From Beijerinckiaceae bacterium (GTDB taxonomy: Bacteria > Pseudomonadota > Alphaproteobacteria > Rhizobiales > Beijerinckiaceae): 64,000 bases of DNA. The notes under the pieces are model-generated. The model searched no databases, had not been told where the DNA came from, and was given only the letters and a program-made list of their open reading frames with translations. Numbering within the stretch: position 1 is the first letter of the stretch; each line of letters starts with the position of its first letter. This document shows positions 46,275 through 54,609 of the stretch, piece after piece. The position numbers and the translations under genes were made by a program. The DNA is taken from NCBI GenBank assembly GCA_009773635.1, contig WSYC01000006.1:148715-212714 (forward strand), written 5' to 3'.

Positions 46275-47010
46275 ACCTCTGACGCCCGCGCCGCACCCGC
46301 GCGGCCTGACGGCTGGCCAGAGGCTCAGGAACTATTTCCTGACCGGCATCGTCGTCAGCGGCCCGGTTGTCATCACGATCTATCTCTCGCTCTGGATCAT
46401 CAACTGGGTCGACGGCTGGGTGAAGCCGATCATTCCGCAGATCTATCTGCCGGAAACCTACCTGCCGTTCGCCATCCCCGGTTTCGGCATTCTCGTGCTG
46501 GTGTTCGGGCTCACGATCCTGGGGTTTCTGACCGCCAACCTCGTCGGACGGACGTTGCTCGATTTCGGCGAGACGCTGCTGGCGCGGATGCCGGTGGTGC
46601 GCGGCGTCTACCGCTCGATGAAGCAGATTTTCGAGACGATCTTCTCGCAATCGGGCACGTCGTTCCGCACCGTGGCACTGGTTGAATATCCGGCGCCAGG
46701 GTGCTGGTCTATCGTCTTCCCCTCGACTCCGCCAAGCGCGGAGGTCTCGACGGGGCTGCCGAAGGGCGAGGACTATATCAGCGTGTTCCTGCCCTGTGCG
46801 CCGAACCCGACGACCGGGTTCTTCTTCTATCTGCCGCGCCACAAGGTGATCGAGGTGCCGATCTCGGTCGATGATGCCGCCAAAATCGTGATGTCTCTCG
46901 GGCTCCTCAAGCCGGAGGAGGAAGATCCGCGCAAGGCCGCGATTGCCGCCGCCGCGCTGCTGAAAGGTCGCAAGAAGCCCACCGAAATCGGGCCACCGCC
47001 CTCGATCTGA
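46249..47010 (+). CDS. DUF502 family membrane protein
   Basis: The 253-residue protein has two membrane helices (about 30-55 and 75-97: GIVVSGPVVITIYLSLWIIN and GFGILVLVFGLTILGFLTAN) followed by a soluble domain with the family hallmarks RMPVVRGVYRSMKQIFET, VFLPCAPNPTTGFFFYLPR and DDAAKIVMSLGLL. Function is unknown; the gene often lies between lpxB and recG in rhizobia. The start at 46249 gives a 26-base overlap with lpxB, and later ATGs would cut the conserved N-terminus. Confidence 0.88.
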   Translation: MTSPLPDLEPLTPAPHPRGLTAGQRLRNYFLTGIVVSGPVVITIYLSLWIINWVDGWVKPIIPQIYLPETYLPFAIPGFGILVLVFGLTILGFLTANLVGRTLLDFGETLLARMPVVRGVYRSMKQIFETIFSQSGTSFRTVALVEYPAPGCWSIVFPSTPPSAEVSTGLPKGEDYISVFLPCAPNPTTGFFFYLPRHKVIEVPISVDDAAKIVMSLGLLKPEEEDPRKAAIAAAALLKGRKKPTEIGPPPSI

Positions 47011-47051
47011 TGCCACCGACCTGCTCTTGGCGGCGCGCTTTTTTGCCCATC

Positions 47052-47097
47052 GCCTTTTTCGGGCGGAAAACCGGTTCACACTTTTCCTGAAAAAGGC
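47052..47097. repeat. Palindromic element, copy 1 (DUF502/recG junction)
   Basis: GCCTTTTTC (47052-47060) pairs perfectly with GAAAAAGGC (47089-47097) across 28 bases (GGCGGAAAACCGGTTCACAC and onward to CTTTTCCT). It ends at the recG stop codon. Two more copies with other stem sequences but the same 28-base interior length are at 49628 and 59041. Confidence 0.75.
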
Positions 47098-49200
47098 TCA
47101 GCCCGCCGTCATCAACCGGATCGCTTCCTCGCGCTCAAAGAGGTAGAGCAGGCAGCGCAAGGCCTTGCCGCGCTCGCTTGCCAGCGCCGGGTCGCGCGCG
47201 AACATCAGCACCGCATCGTCGCGTGCCATGCGCAGAAGGTCCTGATGCAGGTCGAGCCGCGCGATGCGGAAGCCCGGCAGTCCGGATTGGCGCGTGCCGA
47301 GAAGATCGCCTTCACCCCGAAGGCGGAGGTCCTCCTCGGCGATGCGGAACCCGTCCTCGGTCTGGCGCAGGATTTCGAGCCGCGCCCGCGCCGTTTCGGA
47401 GAGCGGGCCACGATAGAGCAGGATCGCGGTGGATTTCTCGCCGCCACGCCCGACGCGCCCGCGGAGCTGGTGCAGCTGCGCGAGCCCGAAGCGCTGGGCT
47501 TCCTCGATCACCATGATGGTGGCTTCCGGCACATCCATGCCGACCTCGATCACGGTCGTGGCGACCAGCACCGACAGCGTTCCGGCGGCAAAGCGGGCGA
47601 TGACATCATCCTTCTCCGCGCCGGGCATCTTGCCATGCACGAGGCCGACCTTGCCGGGAAAGCGCGCCGCAAGATCGGCATAGCGCTCCTCGGCGGCGGC
47701 GAGTTCGAGCTTCTCGCTCTCGCCAACCAGTGGGCAGACCCAATAAACCCGCGCGCCGGTGCCGATCGCGCGGCCAATGCCCGCAATCATCTCGTCGAGC
47801 CGCTCGTGGTTGACGAGACGCGTATCGACCGGTTTGCGCCCCGGCGGCTTCTCGTCGAGCTGCGAGACGTCGAGGTCGCCGAAATAACCGAGCACCAGCG
47901 TGCGCGGGATCGGCGTCGCGGTCATCACGAGGAGATCGACGGCCTCGCCCTTCTTCGCGAGCGCGAGCCGCTGGTGCACGCCGAAACGGTGCTGCTCGTC
48001 AACGATCGCGACACCGAGGTTGGCGAAGGTCACGTCATCCTGAAACAGCGCGTGCGTGCCGAGCACGATATCGATCTCGCCGGAGGCGAGGCGTTTCAGG
48101 GTCGCGTTACGCTCGGCGCTGCCGGCCCGCCCGGTGAGAATGCCGGTTGTGATCCCCGCCGCCTCGGCCAGCGGCCGGATGCGCTCGAAATGCTGGCGCG
48201 CGAGGATTTCGGTCGGGGCCATCATCGCGCCCTGCGCTCCGGCCTCGACCGCAATCGCCATGGCCATGAGCGCGACGATGGTTTTCCCTGCACCGACATC
48301 GCCCTGCAGCAGCCTGAGCATGCGCTCGGGCTTGGCCATATCGGCCTCGATTTCGCCGAGTGACCGCGCTTGCGCGCCGGTGAGCGTGTAGGGCAGGGCG
48401 GTGAGGATTTTCGCGCGCAGGCGGCCGTCTCCGACAAGGCTGCGCCCGGCGGGACCTTTTTCGCGGGCCCGCACGAGTTGCAGTGCGATCTGCCCGGCAA
48501 GCAATTCGTCATACGCGAGCCGCTTGTAGGCGGGAGATTCCGCGCCGAACGCGCCTTGTTCCCTGGGGTTGTGCAGCAGTGCCAGCGCGTGCCGGAATCC
48601 GGGCCAGCCCTGCCGTTCGAGCAGGGTGGCATCGAGCCATTCGGGCAGCACCCGCGTTTTGTCGAGGGCTGCGAGCGCGGCCTGATGCACGCGGCGTGAG
48701 GTCAGCCCTTCGGTCAGTGGATAGACGGGCTCGAGCACATCTTCCTCTGAAAATTTCGCCGGCGGCAGGATGCGGTCCGGGTGAACCATCTGGCGCATGC
48801 CGTCGAACAGCTCCATGCGGCCGGAGATGATCCGCGTCGCGCCGATCGGCAGCATGGTTTCGATCTGCTGCTTCGGCAGGCGGAAGAACACGAGGCTGAC
48901 ATCGCCGGTCTCGTCGCCAACCGTAACGCGATGCGGTGCCTTCGCGCGGCCGGGCGGGGCGGGGCGATGGGCTTCCACCGTCACCTTCAGCGTGACGATG
49001 CCCTCGGTCGGCGCGGCGCGGATCGAGGGCGCGAGCGAGCGGTCGACAAGATCGATGGGCAGGTGGAACAGCAGATCGACAATCCGCGCCGGTTCCGGCG
49101 CGCGCCCGGTCAGGGTGTCGAACAGCGGGCTCAGCTTCGGCCCGATGCCCGGCAGGCGCGCGACAGGCGCAAAATAGGGATCAAGGTCGGTCGGTCGCAT
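47098..49200 (-). CDS. recG: ATP-dependent DNA helicase RecG
   Basis: RecG remodels stalled replication forks and Holliday junctions. The 700-residue protein has an N-terminal wedge/OB domain (about 1-170), then helicase domains with Walker A LQGDVGAGKTIVAL (about 296-309), the DEQH box (VDEQHRFGVHQR), TATPIPRTL, and motif VI HQLRGRVGRGGEKS, followed by the typical C-terminal TRIP-like region (RLRGEGDLLGTRQSGLPGFRIA). It is convergent with the lpx operon and divergent from sdhE, with 130 bases between them. Confidence 0.96.
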   Translation of the reverse strand: MRPTDLDPYFAPVARLPGIGPKLSPLFDTLTGRAPEPARIVDLLFHLPIDLVDRSLAPSIRAAPTEGIVTLKVTVEAHRPAPPGRAKAPHRVTVGDETGDVSLVFFRLPKQQIETMLPIGATRIISGRMELFDGMRQMVHPDRILPPAKFSEEDVLEPVYPLTEGLTSRRVHQAALAALDKTRVLPEWLDATLLERQGWPGFRHALALLHNPREQGAFGAESPAYKRLAYDELLAGQIALQLVRAREKGPAGRSLVGDGRLRAKILTALPYTLTGAQARSLGEIEADMAKPERMLRLLQGDVGAGKTIVALMAMAIAVEAGAQGAMMAPTEILARQHFERIRPLAEAAGITTGILTGRAGSAERNATLKRLASGEIDIVLGTHALFQDDVTFANLGVAIVDEQHRFGVHQRLALAKKGEAVDLLVMTATPIPRTLVLGYFGDLDVSQLDEKPPGRKPVDTRLVNHERLDEMIAGIGRAIGTGARVYWVCPLVGESEKLELAAAEERYADLAARFPGKVGLVHGKMPGAEKDDVIARFAAGTLSVLVATTVIEVGMDVPEATIMVIEEAQRFGLAQLHQLRGRVGRGGEKSTAILLYRGPLSETARARLEILRQTEDGFRIAEEDLRLRGEGDLLGTRQSGLPGFRIARLDLHQDLLRMARDDAVLMFARDPALASERGKALRCLLYLFEREEAIRLMTAG

Positions 49201-49330
49201 GGACGAGGGATAGCATCATCGGCTGGATTGCTCCAAGCGGTGCTGGCCGCATTTTGGCTTGACTTCACGGGCCAAGCGCCCTTTTTCCCTGCACGGCCTG
49301 TTGCGGGCCGGATTCCCTCAGGGTGCCAGC

Positions 49331-49627
49331 ATGACCGGACTTTCCCGAACCACGGCGGACCTCGATCCGCGTCGTAAGCGCATCCTGTTCCGCGCCTGGC
49401 ATCGCGGCACCCGCGAGATGGACCTCGTGATGGGGCGTTACGCCGAAAGCGTGATCACGACCCTCACCGACGCCGAGATGGACATCTTTGAAACCCTGAT
49501 CGACCAGCAGGATCGCGATCTGTTTTCATGGATTTCGCAAGGTGAGCCGGTGCCGGTGGAGCATGACACCGCCGTTTTCCGGGCCATGAAGGCCTTCCAT
49601 ACCCACGACAAGCCGATCGATCTGTGA
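49331..49627 (+). CDS. sdhE: Succinate dehydrogenase FAD assembly factor SdhE
   Basis: SdhE (the DUF339 or SDH5 family) helps attach FAD to succinate dehydrogenase flavoprotein. The 98-residue protein has the RGxxE motif (RGTREMD, Arg25-Gly26 and Glu29), preceded by RKRILFRAWHRG and followed by DLVMGRYAE and LIDQQDRDLFSWI. The start at ATG 49331 fits the family length; earlier in-frame starts add unrelated sequence. It lies between recG and mfd, a common rhizobial order. Confidence 0.94.
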   Translation: MTGLSRTTADLDPRRKRILFRAWHRGTREMDLVMGRYAESVITTLTDAEMDIFETLIDQQDRDLFSWISQGEPVPVEHDTAVFRAMKAFHTHDKPIDL

Positions 49628-49671
49628 GCATTTTCAAGCGAAGTGGAGTGCGGTTCGCGTGAAGAAAATGC
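49628..49671. repeat. Palindromic element, copy 2 (after sdhE, reverse orientation)
   Basis: GCATTTTC (49628-49635) pairs perfectly with GAAAATGC (49664-49671) around exactly 28 bases. Read on the minus strand the interior is TTCACGCGAACCGCACTCCA followed by CTTCGCTT, which aligns with copies 1 and 3 (core AACCG...CCACTT). It begins one base after the sdhE stop. A separate hairpin, AGAGCATCC/GGGTGCTCT (49689-49725), lies just before mfd. Confidence 0.75.
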
Positions 49672-49729
49672 GATCAAGAATTGAATCAAGAGCATCCATG
49701 CTGATGCCAGTCAGCCGGGTGCTCTAGAA

Positions 49730-52700
49730 ATGTCTCTCTTCGCGCCGCTCGCCGTTGCCGGGCTTGAGCATGCGCTCGGCCGCAACGAACCTGTCACCAT
49801 CGGCGAGGTCGCCGATGGCGCGATTGCGCTGGTGCTGGCGGAACTGGCGCGCATCCGCTTTGCCAAGGGCGCGGATGTGCCGGCGCTGGTGGTCTTCGTC
49901 GCGCGCGACGGGCTGCGGCAGGCGGAAGTGCAGGGCGCTTTGACGGCGTTTGCACCGGAGATCGAGGTGCTCTCGCTCCCGGCCTGGGATTGCCAGCCCT
50001 ATGATCGCGCCTCCCCGAACGCCTCCGTGCTGGCGCGGCGCATGGAATGCCTCGCGCGGCTGGTGCGCTCGCGCGGCGGCGCGCGCCCGCGCGTGCTGAT
50101 CACCACCGTGAACGCAGCGCTGCAAAAGCTGCCGCCGGCGGAATTTGTCGCGCGGCAGAGCTTTTCGGCGGCCCCCGGCAATGCCCTCGATATCGAGGAT
50201 ATCGCGAGATGGCTGGAGGTGAACGGCTATTCGCGCGGCTCCACCGTGCGCGATGTCGGCGAATACGCGGTGCGCGGCGGCATTGTCGATCTCTTCCCGC
50301 CGGGGTTTGCCGAGCCGGTCCGGCTCGATTTCTTCGGCGATACGCTCGAAAGCATTCGTGCGTTTGACCCGGAAACGCAGCGCTCGTCAGCCCAGTTGCG
50401 CGGGCTCGATCTCGTGCCGATGAGCGAGTTCCAGCTCACAACCGACACGATCAAACGCTTCCGGCAGGGCTATCTGAGTGCTTTTGGCGCGAATTTGCGC
50501 GGCGATACGCTCTATGAACACGTCAGCGAAGGGCGTCGCCACATCGGCATGGAGCACTGGCTGCCGCTGTTTCACGCCGGGCTTGATCCGCTTGAGGTCT
50601 ATGTCCCCGGCGCGACCTTCGTTGTCGACGCGCAGGCCGATGGCGCAGCCGAGGAGCGGCTGGCGCAGATCAGCGATTATTATGACGCCCGCAAATCCGC
50701 GCTCGAGGATGGCGCTGGCGGCGTGCCCTATCATCCGCTCCCGCCGGAAGCGCTCTATCGCTCCCGCGCGGAGTGGACGGGTTTGCGCGCGAGCGCGGTG
50801 GAGCTTTCCGGCTTCTCGATGGCCCCGGGTGGTGCGCGGGCCATCCTCGCGGGCGGGACGCGCAAGGGACGCGATTTTGCCGCCGAGCGCAATGATCCCA
50901 ACGCCAATGTGTTCGAGGCCGCGGCGCAGCACGCAAAGGCGTTGCAAGCGCAGGGTAAGCGGGTGGTGTTCGGTGCGGCGAGCGAGGGCGCGCGTGACCG
51001 GCTCGGCGGCGTGCTCGCTGACCACGGCCTGAAGGCGCAGCGCGCGCTGAAATCCTTGCGTGAAACGGCAGACCTTGCAAAGGGCGAGATCGGGCTCGTC
51101 ACGGTCGCGCTTCAGGAAGGCTTCGAGACCTCTGATCTCGCGTTGATTTCCGAGGAAGATATCCTTGGCGAGCGGATGACGCGGCCCAAGCGCTCGAAAA
51201 AGCGTGCCAAGGACTTCATCACCGAGCTGACCAGCCTCAAGGCTGGCGATATCGTCGTGCACGTCGATCACGGCATCGGGCGCTTTGTCGCGCTCAACAC
51301 GATCACGGTGGCGGGCGCGCCGCACGATTGCCTCGAAATCCACTATGCCGGCGGCGACAAGCTGTTCCTGCCGGTGGAAAACATCGAACTTCTCACGCGC
51401 TACGGTTCGGAAGAGACCGATGCGACGCTCGACCGGCTCGGCGGCGGGGCCTGGCAGGCGCGCAAGGCCAAGCTGAAGGCGCGCATCCGCGATATGGCGC
51501 GGGCGTTGATCAGGATAGCCGCACAGCGCCTGACGCGGGAAGCACCGCGCCTCACCCCGCCGGATGGGCTCTACGAGGAGTTCGTCGCCCGCTTTCCGTT
51601 TGACGAAACCGAGGACCAGCAGGCGACGATCGATGCCGTTTTCGATGATCTCGGCTCAGGTCGGCCGATGGATCGACTGGTGTGCGGCGATGTCGGCTTC
51701 GGCAAGACCGAGGTTGCCTTGCGGGCGGCTTTTGTCGCCGCGATGAACGGCAAGCAGGTGGCGGTGGTGGTGCCGACGACGCTGCTCGCGCGCCAGCACT
51801 TCAAGACCTTCCAGAACCGGTTTTCCGGCCTGCCGCTGCGCCTTGCGCAGGCCTCGCGCCTCGTTCCGGCGGCGGACCTCAAGAAGACGAAGGAGGAACT
51901 CGCCGAAGGCAAGGTCGATATCATCGTCGGCACGCACGCACTGCTGTCCAAGAGCATCCGCTTCAAGGATCTCGGGCTCCTGATCGTCGACGAGGAACAG
52001 CATTTCGGCGTTGCGCACAAGGAGCGGCTGAAGGAAATCCGCGCCGAAATCCACGTGCTGACGCTCTCCGCGACGCCGATCCCGCGCACGCTCCAGCTGG
52101 CGATGACCGGCGTGCGCGAACTCTCGATCATCGCGACGCCGCCCGTCGACCGGCTCGCCGTGCGCTCGTTCGTTGCGCCGTTCGATGCGCTGGTGGTGCG
52201 CGAGGCGCTCTTGCGCGAGCGCTATCGCGGCGGGCAATCGTTCTACGTCGTGCCGCGCATCGATGATCTCGCGGAAGTGCGGGCCTTTCTCGAAAAGAAC
52301 GTGCCGGAAGTGCGCGTTGGCGTCGGCCACGGGCAGATGTCCGCGACCGATCTCGAACAGGTGATGAGCGATTTCTACGACGGCAAGTTCGACGTGCTGC
52401 TCTCCACAACCATCGTGGAAAGCGGCCTCGATATTCCGTCAGCGAACACGCTGATTATCCACCGTGCGGATATGTTCGGCCTCGGCCAGCTCTACCAGCT
52501 GCGCGGGCGCGTCGGGCGCTCGAAAACCCGCGCCTATGCGCTTTTCACGCTGCCGGTGAACCGCACGATCACGCCGAACGCCGAGCGGCGGCTCAAGGTG
52601 CTGCAATCGCTCGACACATTGGGCGCGGGCTTCCAGCTTGCGAGCCACGATCTCGACATCCGCGGCGCCGGCAACCTGCTGGGCGACGAGCAATCCGGCC

Positions 52701-53251
52701 ATATCAAGGAGGTCGGCTACGAGCTTTACCAGCAGATGCTGGAGGAGGCGATCGCGGCGCTGAAAGCCGGGCTCGAACTTCCCGAGGAGGAAGCCTGGTC
52801 GCCGACCATCGCGCTCGGCACGCCGGTGCTCATCCCCGAGAGCTATATCGCCGATCTCGACATCCGCATGGCGCTGTACCGCCGGCTGTCCCAGGTCGAG
52901 AACGAGGGCGAGATCGAGGGCTTTGCCGCCGAGATGATCGACCGTTTCGGCCCGCTCCCGCCCGAAATCGGCCAGCTGATGAAGATCGTCGCGATCAAGC
53001 TCCTGTGCCGGAGAGCGCATGTCGAGAAGGTCGATGCCGGTCCGAAGGGCATCATCGTTGCCTTCAAGGACAATTCCTTCGCCAATCCAAACGGGCTGGT
53101 GAAATACGTCACCGAGAAGGGCACGACCGCCAAGGTCCGGCCTGATATGAAGATTGTCTTTGCCGGGGCTTTCGAGGATCCGGCGGTGCGGCTCGCGGCC
53201 ACCCGTGATCTGATGACCGATATCGCCCGCATCGCCGAAAAGCGGAAATAG
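49730..53251 (+). CDS. mfd: Transcription-repair coupling factor
   Basis: Mfd removes RNA polymerase stalled at DNA damage and recruits UvrA. The 1173-residue protein has the UvrB-homology region (about 20-330), the RNA polymerase interaction domain (about 490-570, LKAGDIVVHVDHGIGRFVAL), the translocase with Walker A GDVGFGKTEVAL (653-664), DEEQHFGV, TLSATPIPRTL and QLRGRVGRSKTRAYA, then the C-terminal D7 domain (about 1010-1170). The ATG at 49730 has no clear Shine-Dalgarno; a hairpin ends four bases before it. Confidence 0.97.
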   Translation: MSLFAPLAVAGLEHALGRNEPVTIGEVADGAIALVLAELARIRFAKGADVPALVVFVARDGLRQAEVQGALTAFAPEIEVLSLPAWDCQPYDRASPNASVLARRMECLARLVRSRGGARPRVLITTVNAALQKLPPAEFVARQSFSAAPGNALDIEDIARWLEVNGYSRGSTVRDVGEYAVRGGIVDLFPPGFAEPVRLDFFGDTLESIRAFDPETQRSSAQLRGLDLVPMSEFQLTTDTIKRFRQGYLSAFGANLRGDTLYEHVSEGRRHIGMEHWLPLFHAGLDPLEVYVPGATFVVDAQADGAAEERLAQISDYYDARKSALEDGAGGVPYHPLPPEALYRSRAEWTGLRASAVELSGFSMAPGGARAILAGGTRKGRDFAAERNDPNANVFEAAAQHAKALQAQGKRVVFGAASEGARDRLGGVLADHGLKAQRALKSLRETADLAKGEIGLVTVALQEGFETSDLALISEEDILGERMTRPKRSKKRAKDFITELTSLKAGDIVVHVDHGIGRFVALNTITVAGAPHDCLEIHYAGGDKLFLPVENIELLTRYGSEETDATLDRLGGGAWQARKAKLKARIRDMARALIRIAAQRLTREAPRLTPPDGLYEEFVARFPFDETEDQQATIDAVFDDLGSGRPMDRLVCGDVGFGKTEVALRAAFVAAMNGKQVAVVVPTTLLARQHFKTFQNRFSGLPLRLAQASRLVPAADLKKTKEELAEGKVDIIVGTHALLSKSIRFKDLGLLIVDEEQHFGVAHKERLKEIRAEIHVLTLSATPIPRTLQLAMTGVRELSIIATPPVDRLAVRSFVAPFDALVVREALLRERYRGGQSFYVVPRIDDLAEVRAFLEKNVPEVRVGVGHGQMSATDLEQVMSDFYDGKFDVLLSTTIVESGLDIPSANTLIIHRADMFGLGQLYQLRGRVGRSKTRAYALFTLPVNRTITPNAERRLKVLQSLDTLGAGFQLASHDLDIRGAGNLLGDEQSGHIKEVGYELYQQMLEEAIAALKAGLELPEEEAWSPTIALGTPVLIPESYIADLDIRMALYRRLSQVENEGEIEGFAAEMIDRFGPLPPEIGQLMKIVAIKLLCRRAHVEKVDAGPKGIIVAFKDNSFANPNGLVKYVTEKGTTAKVRPDMKIVFAGAFEDPAVRLAATRDLMTDIARIAEKRK

Positions 53252-53284
53252 GGCCAATCAGAAATGATGATGCCGGAAGCGCTG

Positions 53285-54496
53285 TCAGGCGGCGCGGCCG
53301 GACTTTTCGGCATCCTCGCGGCGGGTCACTGTCGCCGCCCCGAACCCCGACCAGCCCACAGATCCCTCGTTCTCGGTGAAGGTCAGCATCGCCGTATCCG
53401 GGGGCAGCACGCTTTCCATCGGGTGCATATAGGTCGACGGCAGGGCGAGTTGGCCATCGCGCGGCCATTGCAGGATGGTCATCAGCCCATGTTCGCCGAA
53501 ATTGATCGCCAGGGTGCTGGTGATACTCCCCGGCGGCAGGATTTGCGCGTCTGGCCGTTCGGCATGCGCGAGCGCGATCAACCCGGCAATATTCTTGAGT
53601 TTGCCGGGACCGAAGGTCTCCGGTGTCAGCTGGGCCGCAAAATGATCGGGGGCGTAGAGGAAAGCTGTCGGCTCGTCGGACAGCGCCTTGGTGATCGCAC
53701 CGGTGTCATACGGGCCGATCAGGCGCACGCTCGCGACGGCATGGAGTGGCAACACAAGGCCCGCGGCCACCGAGACAGCGGAGCCCGGCTGCATCAGGCT
53801 GATCAACCCGCGGCGGCCGTCAAGGCGCACCACGCTCGACAGCGCGAGCGCTTCCGCGACCATCTGCCCGTCGCTGCGCAGCATGGCGCAGAGGCCACCC
53901 GCCTCGCGGTGGAAGGTGATCAACCCCGCGTCGCTCTGGTGTCGGTCGCGCTCCGGCAGCTCGACAACATCTTCCTCGGACCATCCCTCGAGGCTGACGA
54001 TGCCATCCGGCAGGTCGAACCCGAACCCGCCCACGCAGCGGATGGACAGCACCTTGGCCGCAACTTGCCGGGCCTTGTCGCCCAGCGCGATATCGCCGAC
54101 GCGCGCGGTGGTGAGGATGGCGGCGGCACCGCAGCGCTCGGCCGCGGCGCGCAGCGCGTCGACCCGCTCGTCCACCGGCACGATCGCCGGGACGGCGCCG
54201 AGGAAGTGACAGGCGAGGATGGCAATCGGAATTTCGACCGTGTTCGGCAGCAGCAGCAGCACGCGATTACCCGCTTCCACGCCGAGCGTCTTCAATTGGG
54301 CGGCAAGAAAGTGCGCTGCCTTGAAGTAGCCATCATAGCTGAGGGTGCGCGGCTCCACGCCGTTCCAGCTCTCGCGATGCGGGCAATCGCGCAGGAAGAT
54401 GCGCGCCGGTGCGGTGGTGGAGGCGGATTCGGCCAGAGACAGCAGCGTCAGCTTGTCCCAGGGGGGCGGTAACTGTGGACCATGCCGTGCGATCAT
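53285..54496 (-). CDS. Degenerate AMP-binding (acyl-CoA synthetase-like) protein
   Basis: The 403-residue protein aligns by pattern with the N-terminal two thirds of ANL-family adenylating enzymes: LSYDGYFKAAHFLAAQLKTL, VEAGNRVLLLLPNTVEIPIA and LGAVPAIVPVD. The phosphate loop that normally reads TSGTTGxPK is replaced by LITFHREAGGLCAMLRSDGQ with no match, the YGxTE motif appears only as TENEG (MLTFTENEGSVGWSG), and the C-terminal lid domain is missing. It should not make acyl-adenylates. It could be a scaffold, a regulator or a decaying gene; the frame is open along its whole length, which argues against simple decay. It is convergent with mfd. Confidence 0.7.
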   Translation of the reverse strand: MIARHGPQLPPPWDKLTLLSLAESASTTAPARIFLRDCPHRESWNGVEPRTLSYDGYFKAAHFLAAQLKTLGVEAGNRVLLLLPNTVEIPIAILACHFLGAVPAIVPVDERVDALRAAAERCGAAAILTTARVGDIALGDKARQVAAKVLSIRCVGGFGFDLPDGIVSLEGWSEEDVVELPERDRHQSDAGLITFHREAGGLCAMLRSDGQMVAEALALSSVVRLDGRRGLISLMQPGSAVSVAAGLVLPLHAVASVRLIGPYDTGAITKALSDEPTAFLYAPDHFAAQLTPETFGPGKLKNIAGLIALAHAERPDAQILPPGSITSTLAINFGEHGLMTILQWPRDGQLALPSTYMHPMESVLPPDTAMLTFTENEGSVGWSGFGAATVTRREDAEKSGRAA

Positions 54497-54609
54497 GACA
54501 CCTGCTCACCTAAGACCACTGCTCATGCTCCTGTCCAGCACCGGCATTTCAACCGGGCCTGACCCAACCGGGGTTCTTTGCCACCGGTGCGAGAACGATT
54601 GTCTCATGT

